Assembly: GCF_019966545.1 (NCBI RefSeq)
Contig: NZ_JAIMIC010000001.1
Coordinates: 62,001 to 126,000, forward strand
Direction: 5' to 3'
Length of the DNA stretch: 64,000 bases
From: Heliomarina baculiformis
GTDB lineage: Bacteria; Pseudomonadota; Alphaproteobacteria; Rhodobacterales; Rhodobacteraceae
Shown here: in pieces, positions 17,583-27,138 of the stretch
Position numbering within the stretch: position 1 is the stretch's first letter
Layout of the letters: every line of letters starts with the position of its first letter
The notes under the pieces: model-generated
What the model was told of the DNA's origin: nothing
Seen by the model: only the letters and a program-made list of their open reading frames with translations
The model's database searches: none
Translations under genes and position numbers: made by a program

Positions 17583-20057
17583 ATGGCGACTCTCTTTCGC
17601 TGGTTATTGCGGGTTACCGCTGCCCTGATCTTTCTGATCGCCCTTGGCATCGGGCTGGTCTACTTCCTCGCCTCGCAATCCCTGCCCGATTACAGCAGCA
17701 CCGTCGAAACCCCGGGGATCACCACACCGGTCGAGATCGTGCGCGATCATTCGAACGTGCCGCATATCCTTGGCGAAAACGACCCCGACGTCTATTTCGG
17801 GCTGGGATATGCCCATGCACAGGACCGGCTCTGGCAGATGACCATGCTACGCCGTACCGCGCAGGGGAGGCTTTCCGAGATATTCGGCCCACGCATGGTC
17901 AAGATCGACCGGCTGATCCGGCGGCTCGACATCTACCGGCTGGCGCAACAATCTGTCGCCTCGCAGGATGCCGAGACACTGGATGCACTCAGATCCTACG
18001 CGGCCGGCGTGAACGCACGACTGGCCGAAATCAACCACCGCGCCCTTGGCCGCGGCGCACCCGAGATGTTCATTTTCAACGCCCCGGTCGCGCCCTGGCA
18101 GCCGGGCGATTCCCTCGCGATCGTCAAGCTGATGGGGCTGCGCCTCTCGGTACAACTTGAATCCGAGGTTCTGCGCGCGCGCACCTCGCTGATGCTCGAT
18201 GACGCGGACCGGCTGAAAGACATCCTGCCCGACGTGCCCGGCAGCGGCATCGCCGCACTGCCCGAGTATGCCGAACTTTTCCCCGGCCTGCCGCGCTATG
18301 CCCAAGGGTCCGACCTGCCCGCCTCGCCGTTGTCACCGATCCCGGAAAACGGTCTGGCCAGCGCCTCGAACGCGTGGAGCGCCGCGCCCTCGCGGTCCGC
18401 ATCGGGCGGCACCTTGCTCGCGTCCGACCCGCATCTTGGCTTTTCCGCGCCCTCGATCTGGTATCTCGCCCGGCTCGAACTCGACACCGGCGGCGTCATC
18501 GGAGGTACCATCCCCGGCATTCCCGTCGTCCTCACCGGGCGCAGCGCGCGGCTTGGCTGGGGGCTGACTTCGGCCTATCTCGACGATCAGGACCTGTTCA
18601 TCGAAAAGCTGAACCCGGACAACCCCGAGGAATACCTGACTCCTGATGGCTACAAGCCCTTCGAAAAGCGCCCCTCGATCATCGAGATTAAGGATGAGGC
18701 GCCGATCACCCTGACCCTGCGCTGGACAGAGAATGGCCCCGTCCTGCCCGGCAGCCAGTTCAACCTTGATACCATCACGCCCCCCGGTCATGTTGCGGCG
18801 CTCTCCTGGACCGTGCTCAGCCCGCGCGACACGACGCTCAGCGCCGCCATTGGGATCATGAAATCCGCGACGGTGACCGAGGCCATCGAAAAAGCCGAGG
18901 CCTATGTCGCCCCGGCGCAGAACCTGATGCTCGCCGATCAGGAAACCATCGCGATGAAAACCATCGGGGCCAATCCCCGTCGCGATCCCCGGCATCAAAG
19001 CAAGGGCCGCCTCCCAAGCCAGGGCTGGCGCGCCGAGAACCGCTGGCAGGGCCGGATGCCCTACGACTCGAACCCCGAATTCGTCAGCCCGCGCGGCGGA
19101 ATCCTTGGCAACACGAACAACAAGACGGTCGAACGTCCCTTCCCTAATCACATCTCGTTCAAATGGGGCGATACCCAACGTATCAAGCGCTGGCAGCGGC
19201 TCATGCAGTCACGGCAGGTCCATACCCGTGACAGTTTCATCGAGGCCCAGCTTGATACGGTCAGCTTTACCGCGCGTTCGCTGCTGCCGCTGATCGGCGC
19301 CGATCTCTGGTACACTGGTCAGGCGGCACCCGATGGCACACCTGAACGTCAGCGCCAGATCGCACTTGACCTTCTGGCCGACTGGAACGGCGAGATGAAC
19401 GAACACCTGCCCGAACCGCTGATCTATGCCGCATGGGTCCGCGCGCTTCAGGAGCGGCTGATCCGCGACGAACTTGGGCCCCTCGCCAATGAATTCAACC
19501 GCGTCGATCCGCTCTTCATCGAGCGTGTCTACCGCGACGTCGACGGTGCTTCGGTCTGGTGCGATGTCCGTCAGAGCGCCCCGGTCGAAACCTGCACCGA
19601 GATGTCGCGTCTTGCGCTGGACGACGCGCTGGTCTGGATCGGCGAGAATTACGGCACCGCGCTGGAAACCCTGCGCTGGGGCGACGCGCATCAGGCAACC
19701 CACGACCACCCGGTCTTGGGCGAAGTGCCCCTGCTGCGCTATTTCGTGAACATCCGCCAATCGACCAGCGGCGGTGACAACACCCTGCAACGCGGGTTGA
19801 CCTCGGCCACCGGTCCGAACCCGTTCGAAAACGTGCACGGTGCAGCCTATCGCGGTGTCTATGACTTTACCGACCCGAACAGTTCCGTCTTCATCATCTC
19901 GACCGGGCAGTCAGGCCATTTCCTGTCACGCCACTACGATGACATGGCGCAGCTCTGGCGTCGTGGAGAATACATCCCGATGTCGCTCGACCTCGATCTC
20001 GCCCGCGCTGCTGCCGTCGGCGTCACGCATCTGCTGCCGCTTCCGGCGGCGGACTGA
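17583..20057 (+). CDS. penicillin acylase family Ntn-hydrolase
   Basis: An 824-residue precursor of the N-terminal nucleophile family that hydrolyses amides such as penicillins, acyl-homoserine lactones or other N-acyl compounds. Residues 8-30 form a hydrophobic N-terminal segment (signal peptide or anchor). The alpha chain includes NVPHILGENDPDVYFGLGYAHAQDRLWQM; self-cleavage is predicted before Ser262 in NGLASASNAWSAAP, making that Ser the nucleophile of the beta chain. The oxyanion region NNKTVERPFPNHISFKWG is near residue 515. It converges on the aminotransferase with two bases between stops. Substrate cannot be assigned. Confidence 0.9.
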   Translation: MATLFRWLLRVTAALIFLIALGIGLVYFLASQSLPDYSSTVETPGITTPVEIVRDHSNVPHILGENDPDVYFGLGYAHAQDRLWQMTMLRRTAQGRLSEIFGPRMVKIDRLIRRLDIYRLAQQSVASQDAETLDALRSYAAGVNARLAEINHRALGRGAPEMFIFNAPVAPWQPGDSLAIVKLMGLRLSVQLESEVLRARTSLMLDDADRLKDILPDVPGSGIAALPEYAELFPGLPRYAQGSDLPASPLSPIPENGLASASNAWSAAPSRSASGGTLLASDPHLGFSAPSIWYLARLELDTGGVIGGTIPGIPVVLTGRSARLGWGLTSAYLDDQDLFIEKLNPDNPEEYLTPDGYKPFEKRPSIIEIKDEAPITLTLRWTENGPVLPGSQFNLDTITPPGHVAALSWTVLSPRDTTLSAAIGIMKSATVTEAIEKAEAYVAPAQNLMLADQETIAMKTIGANPRRDPRHQSKGRLPSQGWRAENRWQGRMPYDSNPEFVSPRGGILGNTNNKTVERPFPNHISFKWGDTQRIKRWQRLMQSRQVHTRDSFIEAQLDTVSFTARSLLPLIGADLWYTGQAAPDGTPERQRQIALDLLADWNGEMNEHLPEPLIYAAWVRALQERLIRDELGPLANEFNRVDPLFIERVYRDVDGASVWCDVRQSAPVETCTEMSRLALDDALVWIGENYGTALETLRWGDAHQATHDHPVLGEVPLLRYFVNIRQSTSGGDNTLQRGLTSATGPNPFENVHGAAYRGVYDFTDPNSSVFIISTGQSGHFLSRHYDDMAQLWRRGEYIPMSLDLDLARAAAVGVTHLLPLPAAD

Positions 20058-20059
20058 CC

Positions 20060-21178
20060 TCAGACCACGGTCTGCCTGACAAAGGCCTGTACGCAGTCAA
20101 GCAGCTGGTCGTTCTGTTCGGGCGTCCCAAGGCAAAAGCGCATGAAATGCTCCAGACCCGCCTCGCGGGTCCGGTTCACCACGAACCCGCCTTCGTCGAA
20201 CAGGTATTCAACCAAGCCTTCGGTCACCTCCGGCCCCTGCCCGTCGACCGTTACCATCAGGAAATTCGACCCGCTCGGCGTGGCGCTCACCCCCATGTCT
20301 TTCAATGCCAGCGCGACCCGGTCCCTCTCGGACACGATCTCGGCCACACGCTCGCGGACCAGATCGATGTCCTCCAGCGCCGCGATAGCGGCGTTCTGCG
20401 CCATGTTGTTCACGCTGCCCATGCCGCGTGTGACATAAAACCCCGGCAGCATCCAGGCTGGCACCTGCGCCCAGCCAACCCGCAGCCCGGCCAGCCCGAA
20501 GGCCTTGGAAAAGGTGCGCGTCACGATGACATTGTCATGCCCCTGCGCCATCGCATGGACCGAGTTGCAATAGTCCTCGCCGGTGAACTCGCCATAGGCA
20601 AGGTCGATCACCAGCACCACATCGGTGCGCAGGGTATCCACCAGCCGCTGCAATTCCGACAGCGGCAGCACGGTGCCCGTCGGGTTATTCGGGTTGGCCA
20701 GAAAGATCACCTTTGTGAAATCGCTGACCCCGGAAAGGATACCATCCACATCGGTCGTGAAATCGATCTCGGGCGCCTTGACCAGATCGGCGCCCGCCCG
20801 ATGCGCGACCATCTGAAACTGGATATAGCCGAACTCGGAAATCAGGATCTCGTCCCCCGGCCGCGCAAAGCTGCGCCCGATCACGTCCAGCAGTTCTTCT
20901 GAGCCATTTCCGCAGATCAGGCTCTCGGGGTCCAGCCCGTAGGTCTTGCCAAGCGCCGAGCGCAGCCCGTCACAGCCGGGGCCGCCATAGCTGTTCACCC
21001 GATGCCCGGTCGCCTCGATCGCCGCGGCCACGGCAGGTGTCGGCCCATAGGGCAGTTCGTTGTAGCCAAGGTTGATGATCGGCAGACCCTTGGGCTGCGC
21101 CCGCGATATCCGCCCCCTGACAGGCATCGCCTCAATATAGGTTGTCGGCCGCGCGGCGGTTTGCTCGTCACTTTGCAT
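20060..21178 (-). CDS. histidinol-phosphate aminotransferase-like PLP enzyme
   Basis: A 372-residue fold-type I aminotransferase of the HisC family. It shows the N-terminal NLGYNELPYGPTPAV segment, NGSEELLDVIGRSFARPGDE, the NPNNPTGT loop, the PLP Asp in VLVIDLAYGEF and the Schiff-base lysine in VTRTFSKAFGLAGLRVGWAQ, ending MRFCLGTPEQND. HisC members use histidinol phosphate, but many paralogues act on phenylalanine, tyrosine or other amino acids. No other his genes are nearby, so I leave the symbol empty. Confidence 0.87.
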   Translation of the reverse strand: MQSDEQTAARPTTYIEAMPVRGRISRAQPKGLPIINLGYNELPYGPTPAVAAAIEATGHRVNSYGGPGCDGLRSALGKTYGLDPESLICGNGSEELLDVIGRSFARPGDEILISEFGYIQFQMVAHRAGADLVKAPEIDFTTDVDGILSGVSDFTKVIFLANPNNPTGTVLPLSELQRLVDTLRTDVVLVIDLAYGEFTGEDYCNSVHAMAQGHDNVIVTRTFSKAFGLAGLRVGWAQVPAWMLPGFYVTRGMGSVNNMAQNAAIAALEDIDLVRERVAEIVSERDRVALALKDMGVSATPSGSNFLMVTVDGQGPEVTEGLVEYLFDEGGFVVNRTREAGLEHFMRFCLGTPEQNDQLLDCVQAFVRQTVV

Positions 21179-21218
21179 CAGTCAGTACCTTGAGACTTCA
21201 TTCCCAGCCGGGGAACGC

Positions 21219-22049
21219 TTACAATTCGCTCGATTGCAGGGCCTCGGCCACCGACAGGCCAAGCGCGAAATATATCTCGCGATACATCGCATCGAACCCG
21301 TCGAACAACGCCCCGTTCAGCGCCTGCCCCGCCTCGGTCTCCGAGAAATCGAGATAGGCCTGCATCTCGCTGTCGCTGAGCGGCCCATAGGCCATATAAA
21401 GGAAACTCTGCAGCCAGCCCAGCGTGTCGGCGCGGATCGCGTCTTCCTGAGACCAGACCTCGTCAAGGATCTCGGCCTCGCTCATCTTGTGGCTGCCGCC
21501 TTCGACCAGACCGTTAAAGAAATGATAGTTCGAACTCAGCGCCCCGGTCACGTTGCGCTCGTTTAAATCGTTAATCTCGATAAAGCTGGTGATCGCATCG
21601 ACCCGGGCGTTTTCATCCGCTACCGCCTCGGCATAGATCGCATCGGCCAGTTCATCGACCGCAGGATCGACCATCGCCACCCGGGCGCTGATCTCAAGCT
21701 GCAGGATACGCCGCCCCGCATCGCTGCCAAAGAAATCGAGCGCAGCGCGGGTTTCCTCGGCCGTCAGGCGCTTTTCAAGGCTCGCTTCGAGCACGGACAA
21801 CATCGCCTCGGGGTCATAGATGCGTTTCACCTTGTCCGAGAAATAGCGCCCACCCGTCCCCGACAGGAGATCGTCGTTCAGCCCATCGCCATAGCGCAGA
21901 CCTTCCACTCGCAGGACCTTGATCACGTCATCCAGCAGAAGAACATCGCTCAGCTCGTCTATGTCCCCCGCACCGCTTGCAGTAAGCGGAACAAGCGCGA
22001 CAAGCGACAGCGCCGCGGCGATCACATAACGTCTGGCCCATCTCTTCAT
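21219..22049 (-). CDS. exported DUF2059-like protein (copy 1)
   Basis: A 276-residue protein with a signal peptide (MKRWARRYVIAAALSLVALVPLTASGAG). The body is helical with the DUF2059-like segment LEKRLTAEETRAALDFFGSDAGRRILQLEIS and a second partial copy near the end (LSDSEMQAYLDFSETEAGQALNGALFDGF). It lies one base downstream of a related gene, so the pair is an operon of tandem paralogues. DUF2059 proteins are periplasmic and of unknown role. Confidence 0.75.
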   Translation of the reverse strand: MKRWARRYVIAAALSLVALVPLTASGAGDIDELSDVLLLDDVIKVLRVEGLRYGDGLNDDLLSGTGGRYFSDKVKRIYDPEAMLSVLEASLEKRLTAEETRAALDFFGSDAGRRILQLEISARVAMVDPAVDELADAIYAEAVADENARVDAITSFIEINDLNERNVTGALSSNYHFFNGLVEGGSHKMSEAEILDEVWSQEDAIRADTLGWLQSFLYMAYGPLSDSEMQAYLDFSETEAGQALNGALFDGFDAMYREIYFALGLSVAEALQSSEL

Positions 22050-22050
22050 G

Positions 22051-22911
22051 TCAGATGTCCTGACCGGGGTGCAGGTCGGCCATCTTGGCCGCCAGCACTT
22101 CGAAACGGTTGGCCATGATCTCGTACTGGACCGCGTTCAGCAGTTCATACACCTCCTGCATCTGCGGCTTTTCCAGTGTTTCGGTATAGGCCAGCAGGTC
22201 TTCGTCCGAAATATCGCGATAAGTATAGGCGGACCCGGACATGGCCGATTGCTCTAGAACCACACGCAGCCGTTCCTCGTCTTCCGCGATCATCGCCCGC
22301 AACTCATCCGCATCAAGCTGAAGCTCGACCACCCCGGCCGCGCTGGCTGACATCAGAAAGCGTACCTGAATCTCCTGCAAGGCCCGCAGGCTTGAATCGA
22401 CGGAGGATATCGCCGCGTTCATCCGCTTCAACGTTTCAAGCCGGTCCGGATTATTCTCGGCCAGTTCGGCGAGGATTTGGTTGCCTTGCTTCATCTTGGC
22501 GTCATCGTCATCCTGCATGTGCGAGGCGTTCTCGGCCTCGACCAGCCGCTGCCCCAGATCGGTCGCATAGAACCCCGCCGCAAAATCAAGGTTTTCATCA
22601 CTCAGCGTCTGCTCAAGAATATCAAGTGCGATATCGCGCATGATCTCCGGCTTGAAGACCTGTGCCGTCACCCGGTTCCAATCCGACCCAAAGACGTCTG
22701 GTTCCACCCCCAGCATCTGCGGGGCCGAAGCGGCGGAAAACGCGATTGAATCCAGCGCCACGTCAAATCCGGTCGTCGTCAGAAAGGCCTGTACCCGCTC
22801 GCGATTGGCCGCATTCGAGGGCTGAACAAAGACACACATCATCGCGAGACCAAGAATGGCAGCGATCTGCAGCAGGCGGGGCGAAACGAGTACGCGCGAA
22901 AACTGTATCAT
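22051..22911 (-). CDS. exported DUF2059-like protein (copy 2)
   Basis: A 286-residue exported protein (hydrophobic segment LLQIAAILGLAMMCVFVQPSNA). The domain motif EQTLSDENLDFAAGFYATDL is followed by GQRLVEAEN, then a second half with ISDEDLLAYTETLEKPQMQE, mirroring the layout of the gene immediately downstream; the two look like diverged duplicates. ATG 22911 is chosen because the signal peptide starts there; an upstream in-frame start at 23001 would place a second hydrophobic stretch before it. Confidence 0.72.
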   Translation of the reverse strand: MIQFSRVLVSPRLLQIAAILGLAMMCVFVQPSNAANRERVQAFLTTTGFDVALDSIAFSAASAPQMLGVEPDVFGSDWNRVTAQVFKPEIMRDIALDILEQTLSDENLDFAAGFYATDLGQRLVEAENASHMQDDDDAKMKQGNQILAELAENNPDRLETLKRMNAAISSVDSSLRALQEIQVRFLMSASAAGVVELQLDADELRAMIAEDEERLRVVLEQSAMSGSAYTYRDISDEDLLAYTETLEKPQMQEVYELLNAVQYEIMANRFEVLAAKMADLHPGQDI

Positions 22912-23034
22912 GCGGTGAACCGTAAGGCATTTCGCGGCACCGGCAATCAAAAAAAATGCAATCGGCGGAAACCTAAAAAACGCCCTTGCCACCCGCCGCA
23001 TGACCGATTACACGCAGGCTCCACAGACCCCCGC

Positions 23035-23124
23035 GGAGAGGTGCCGGAGTGGTCGAACGGGGCGGTCTCGAAAACCGTTGACCCTTCACGGGGTCCCAGG
23101 GTTCGAATCCCTGTCTCTCCGCCA
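23035..23124 (+). tRNA. tRNA-Ser (anticodon CGA)
   Basis: A 90-base class II tRNA with genomically encoded CCA. The acceptor stem GGAGAGG pairs with TCTCTCC before discriminator G and CCA; the D arm has GGTCGAACGG; the anticodon loop CTCGAAA gives CGA, reading TCG; the variable arm is long (GACCCTTCACGGGGTC); the T arm is CAGGGTTCGAATCCCTG. Stems agree with bacterial tRNA-Ser(CGA). Confidence 0.97.
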
Positions 23125-23408
23125 TATGCCTGCCCATATGCACAAATCGCCGCTGTCACCGGATCAGTTCCGGCGCAATACCCTGCGTCCGTCTGTCCCA
23201 GCTCGCCGTGTCAATTACCAGTTCTTTAAGCGGCCTCGAAGAATCCGTTTCCGCGCGGCACTGTGCGCCTTCAATCAGCGCGGGCCATGGTTACTTCGGA
23301 CCGAAAGCATATTCGGCTCAGCATCTTTGACAATAAATCCATGTCGGGGATAAAGTCGCGCACCGGTCGCAGCGGCCAAAGATCAACCTTCGGAAATGGA
23401 ATAACGCC

Positions 23409-24731
23409 TTGCTAGAGCGAAATGAATTCGACGCAGTCTATGCCTGTGTCTGCGACCTCAACGGTGCGATGCGGGGCAAGCGCATCCCAAGCGCCCAGAT
23501 CGAAAAAATCGGACGCGGTGAAATCCGGATGCCATTGTCCATCCTCTGTCTCGATATCTGGGGCGAGGATGTCGAGGGCAGCGAACTGGTCTTTGAAACC
23601 GGCGATGCCGACGGGCTTTGCGACCTGATCGACCGCAAGGTCAGCATCTCCACCTGGACCTCGCGCCCAAGCGCCTTTGCGCAACTCTGGATGCGAGAGG
23701 AAAACGGCAAACCCTTCCTTGGCGATCCACGCCGCGCGCTGGCCGAGATCCTCTCGCGCTACAAGGCGCACGGCCTGACGCCGGTGGTGGCGACCGAGCT
23801 TGAATTCTACCTCTATGACGACAGCGAAAGCGCCCCCTCAGCGCCCCGCGCGCCCCGTTCGGGGCGCAGTTCGGAAACCGCCGGTGCGCTCTCGCTCGAC
23901 GAATTGCAGAAATACGAAGAATTCCTCGACGACGTTTACGATGCCTGCGCGCTGCAGGATATTCCCGCCGATGCGGCCATTTCCGAAAACGGCGCCGGGC
24001 AGTTCGAAATCAACCTCAAGCATTCCAGCGATGCGCTGAAAGCGGCGGATGATGCGGTCCTGTTCAAACGTCTCGTCAAGGGCGTCGCGCGGCGTCACGG
24101 GATGGGCGCCACGTTCATGGCCAAGCCCTATGGCGACCGCTCCGGAAGCGGCCTGCATGTGCACTATTCACTGATAGACGAACAAGGGCGCAATGTCTTC
24201 GATGATGGCGGCGCACGCGGCACTGACACGATGCTTCACGCGGTTAGCGGGATGCTCTCGACGATGCAGGATCATACGCTGATCTTTGCCCCGCATGAGA
24301 ATTCCTATCGCCGGCTCCTGCCCGGCTCACATGCGCCCTCGGCGGTGGCCTGGGGCTATGAAAACCGCACCGCCGCGATCCGCATTCCCGGCGGAGACAA
24401 CAAATCCCGCCGGATCGAGCACCGTGTCGCCGGTTCGGATGCGAACCCTTATCTCGTCATCGCCTCCATTCTTGGCGGTGCGCTGCTGGGCATCGAATCC
24501 AAGGCTATGCCGCCGAAACCGATCGAAGGCGACGCCTATTCCAAAAGGCTCCAGAACCTGCCGCTCGACTGGGCCTCGGCGATCGAGGCCTTCTCGGACA
24601 GCACCGGCGTCGAACAGGTCTATTCAAAGTTGCTCAAACGCATGCTGACCCAGTGCAAGATGCAGGAGCTGCGCCGGTTCACCCAGCATGTGACGGATTT
24701 CGAATACCAGAGCTATCTCGAGACGGCCTGA
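23409..24731 (+). CDS. glutamine synthetase family ligase (PuuA/GlnA-like)
   Basis: A 440-residue member of the GS superfamily that joins glutamate's gamma-carboxyl to ammonia or an amine at ATP cost. Motifs: DLNGAMRGKRIP near the N-terminus, ATELEFYLYD (metal Glu), NGAGQFEINLKHS, FMAKPYGDRSGSGLHVHYSL, the NSYRRLLPGSHAPSAVAWGYENR Arg region and RIEHRVAGSDANPYL. Length and motif spacing suit gamma-glutamylpolyamine synthetase-type enzymes rather than GlnA I. The start is TTG 23409, the first start codon in frame, and it keeps the conserved N-terminal region; no in-frame ATG precedes it. No puuBCD partners lie nearby. Confidence 0.85.
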   Translation: MLERNEFDAVYACVCDLNGAMRGKRIPSAQIEKIGRGEIRMPLSILCLDIWGEDVEGSELVFETGDADGLCDLIDRKVSISTWTSRPSAFAQLWMREENGKPFLGDPRRALAEILSRYKAHGLTPVVATELEFYLYDDSESAPSAPRAPRSGRSSETAGALSLDELQKYEEFLDDVYDACALQDIPADAAISENGAGQFEINLKHSSDALKAADDAVLFKRLVKGVARRHGMGATFMAKPYGDRSGSGLHVHYSLIDEQGRNVFDDGGARGTDTMLHAVSGMLSTMQDHTLIFAPHENSYRRLLPGSHAPSAVAWGYENRTAAIRIPGGDNKSRRIEHRVAGSDANPYLVIASILGGALLGIESKAMPPKPIEGDAYSKRLQNLPLDWASAIEAFSDSTGVEQVYSKLLKRMLTQCKMQELRRFTQHVTDFEYQSYLETA

Positions 24732-24781
24732 CCTCCCTCCCCCAATCCCAAACTGATTTCGCCCCGCCGGTGCCCTTGCGA

Positions 24782-24814
24782 TGTACGGCGGGTGTACAGG
24801 GGGTGTACGGCTTG
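24782..24814. repeat. three tandem 11-base units beginning TGTAC
   Basis: Three consecutive 11-base units, each starting TGTAC (TGTACGGCGGG, TGTACAGGGGG, TGTACGGCTTG), in the spacer between the ligase stop and the LacI gene. The centre unit holds the palindrome TGTACA. One helical turn per unit would suit cooperative protein binding. A small GC hairpin CCGGGC/GCCCGG follows at 24817-24833. Confidence 0.5.
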
Positions 24815-24903
24815 TGCCGGGCATTTCGCCCGGGCTCACCCGCCGTTAGTTCTCCCTCGCATTTTGGCAGAGGGCGATTTGATAGACGTCTCTCAAAAAA
24901 AGA

Positions 24904-24932
24904 TTGACGACCATCATTTTGATCATTTTATT
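24904..24932 (+). promoter_or_regulatory. promoter of the LacI/sugar operon with embedded operator
   Basis: A -35 box TTGACG (24904-24909) and -10 box TTTATT (24927-24932) are 17 bases apart, about 20 bases before the LacI-type start. The spacer contains the palindrome ATCATTTTGAT (24913-24923), placed where a repressor would block polymerase. Autoregulation by the operon's first gene is the likely meaning. Confidence 0.5.
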
Positions 24933-24951
24933 AGGCGCAGGGAGGAAGTCC

Positions 24952-26085
24952 ATGCAGAGTCGCCTACCGACATTGTCGGACGTCGCGCGTTGCGCGGGCG
25001 TTAGCTATGCGACCGTCGATCGCGTGGTGAATGACCGGGGCGGCGTGGCGGAGAAATCCGTCATACGGGTGCGCAAAGCCATCGATGAGCTGGGCTATGT
25101 GCGCAATGTAGCGGCGGCAAACCTTTCCCAGAACAAGACCTATCGCTTTGCCGCGATCATACCGACCGGCACCAACCAGTTCTTTCAGCAATTGCGCGCC
25201 ATTCTCGAAGCCGAACGCATCAGGTTGCTGGCCGACCGCATCGACCTGCGCATCGAGGGGATCGCCGCGTTTGATGGCGAAGCCTTGTGCGAACGCCTTG
25301 ATATCCTTTCACAAACCGGCATCGACGGCGTCGCGCTTGTCGGAACAGACGACGACATCGTCGCCCAGAAGATCGCCGAGCTTCGGTCTGCCGGGATTGC
25401 CGTTCTTACCCTCGTGTCGGACGCGCCGAACGCGCCGCGCGATGCCTATATCGGGATCGACAACCGCGTGGCGGGCCAGACCGCCGGACGTCTGATCGGC
25501 CTGTGCCACGGTGGCGCGTGCGGCCGGGTACTACCCATCGTCGGGGCGCTCTCGGCACCCGACCACGCCGAACGGCTTGAGGGCATGCGCGAGACGGTGA
25601 CGTCCCTCTACCCCGATCTGGATATCGCGCCGGTCATCATCGGCCGGGACGAACACGAGATCGTCGAGAACAAGCTTCGACCAATATTCAAAAATTCTCA
25701 TGACATAACAGCGGTTTACAGCGTCGGCGGCGGCAATGCGGGCCTGTTGCGCGTGCTGCGCTCCCTGCCTGACGGACAGAACCGGCCGATTGTTGTGCTG
25801 CATGACATCGTGCCTCAAGCGCGCGAAGCCCTCGAGGACGGGGTGATCGATGCCATCATCGACCAGCGCCCCGAAGTCGAGATCGCCAACGCCCTGAGCT
25901 GCCTGCGCAGCATTGCCGACCGGCGTATACCCGATGTCACGGACCCGATCCTGCCCACCGTTTATTTCAAGGAAAACCTGCCGCCTCACGGCAGGGATTC
26001 CTTTGTGCGTCCCGGCCATGCCGTCAATAGAACGGCGTCGGGACATGCCTCAAAATCTCGAATTCTCAAGGAGATAGACCAATGA
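24952..26085 (+). CDS. LacI-family transcriptional regulator
   Basis: A 377-residue repressor. The HTH is at residues about 5-25 (PTLSDVARCAGVSYATVDRVVNDRGGV) with the hinge AIDELGYVRN; the rest is a periplasmic-binding-protein-like sensor domain (FAAIIPTGTNQFFQQL, DGVALVGTDD, YIGIDNRVAGQTAGRLIG, AVYSVGGGNAGLLRVL). ATG 24952 has ribosome site GGAGGAAG. The stop overlaps the next start (ATGA), so it is the first gene of the sugar operon and probably represses it until the sugar or its product binds. Confidence 0.92.
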   Translation: MQSRLPTLSDVARCAGVSYATVDRVVNDRGGVAEKSVIRVRKAIDELGYVRNVAAANLSQNKTYRFAAIIPTGTNQFFQQLRAILEAERIRLLADRIDLRIEGIAAFDGEALCERLDILSQTGIDGVALVGTDDDIVAQKIAELRSAGIAVLTLVSDAPNAPRDAYIGIDNRVAGQTAGRLIGLCHGGACGRVLPIVGALSAPDHAERLEGMRETVTSLYPDLDIAPVIIGRDEHEIVENKLRPIFKNSHDITAVYSVGGGNAGLLRVLRSLPDGQNRPIVVLHDIVPQAREALEDGVIDAIIDQRPEVEIANALSCLRSIADRRIPDVTDPILPTVYFKENLPPHGRDSFVRPGHAVNRTASGHASKSRILKEIDQ

Positions 26086-27137
26086 AGACGATCAAGGGCC
26101 CCGGCCTTTTCCTCGCCCAGTTTGCCAGCGACGAAGCGCCGTTCAACTCGTGGGACCAGATCACCAAATGGGCCGCCGACGCCGGGTACAAGGGTGTTCA
26201 GGTGCCGGTCTGGGAATCGCGGCTGATCGACCTCGACAAGGCGGCAAGCTCCAAGGATTACTGCGACGAATGGGCCGGGCAAGCCCGCGAAAACGGCGTC
26301 GAAGTCACTGATCTCTCGTCACATATTCTCGGACAGCTGGTTGCCGTCCACCCCGCTTATGACACTTGGGTCGACGGCTTCGCCGCCCCCGAAGTGCAGG
26401 GCAAGCCCAAGGAACGCGCCGAATGGGCGGCGGAGCAGGTCAAAAAAGCGCTGACCGCATCAAAGCACCTTGGCGTCGATGCGCATGTGACTTTTTCCGG
26501 CGGTCTCTGCTGGCCGTTCATCTATCCCTTCCCGCAGCGCCCCGCCGGGCTGGTGGAAACCGCCTTTGACGAACTGGCGGCGCGCTGGCGTCCGATCCTG
26601 GATCACGCCGAAGATTGCGGCATCGATGTCTGCTATGAAATCCACCCCATGGAAGACCTGCATGATGGCGTGACCTTCGAGATGTTCCTTGAACGTCTGG
26701 ACGGTCATGCCCGTTGCAACATGCTTTACGACCCGTCCCACTACGTGCTGCAATGCCTTGATTACCTTGACAATATCGACATCTACAAGGACCGGATCAA
26801 GATGTTCCACGTCAAGGATGCCGAGTTCAACCCGACCGGGCGTCAGGGTGTTTACGGTGGCTACCAGCCCTGGGTCGACCGGGCCGGACGCTTCCGCAGC
26901 CTTGGCGACGGTCAGGTCGATTTCGGTGCAGTCTTCTCCAAGATGGCGGCCAATGACTTCGACGGCTGGGCCGTTGTCGAATGGGAATGCGCCATCAAAC
27001 ACCCCGAGGACGGTGCTCGCGAAGGCGCGCAATTTGTCAAGGATCACATCATTCGCGTGACGCCCCATGCCTTTGACGATTTCGTCGACGGCGGCACCGA
27101 TGACGCCGCAAACCGCAAGATGCTGGGGATTGATTGA
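26082..27137 (+). CDS. sugar phosphate isomerase/epimerase-type TIM barrel (AP_endonuc_2)
   Basis: A 351-residue xylose-isomerase-like barrel. Predicted metal ligands are the Glu in CYEIHPMEDLHDG, Asp in LYDPSHYVLQ, His in KMFHVKDAEF and the late Glu in GWAVVEWECAIKHPEDG. Such proteins isomerise or epimerise ketoses, or eliminate across 3-keto sugars. It sits between its LacI regulator (ATGA overlap) and a Gfo/Idh/MocA dehydrogenase (one base apart), which suggests both act on the same imported sugar or polyol. Confidence 0.88.
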   Translation: MKTIKGPGLFLAQFASDEAPFNSWDQITKWAADAGYKGVQVPVWESRLIDLDKAASSKDYCDEWAGQARENGVEVTDLSSHILGQLVAVHPAYDTWVDGFAAPEVQGKPKERAEWAAEQVKKALTASKHLGVDAHVTFSGGLCWPFIYPFPQRPAGLVETAFDELAARWRPILDHAEDCGIDVCYEIHPMEDLHDGVTFEMFLERLDGHARCNMLYDPSHYVLQCLDYLDNIDIYKDRIKMFHVKDAEFNPTGRQGVYGGYQPWVDRAGRFRSLGDGQVDFGAVFSKMAANDFDGWAVVEWECAIKHPEDGAREGAQFVKDHIIRVTPHAFDDFVDGGTDDAANRKMLGID

Positions 27138-27138
27138 G

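Noticed and set aside
20060-21178. Assigning hisC and a histidine biosynthesis role
   Set aside because: The fold and lysine motif fit HisC, but no other his gene is adjacent and many paralogues use other amino acids.
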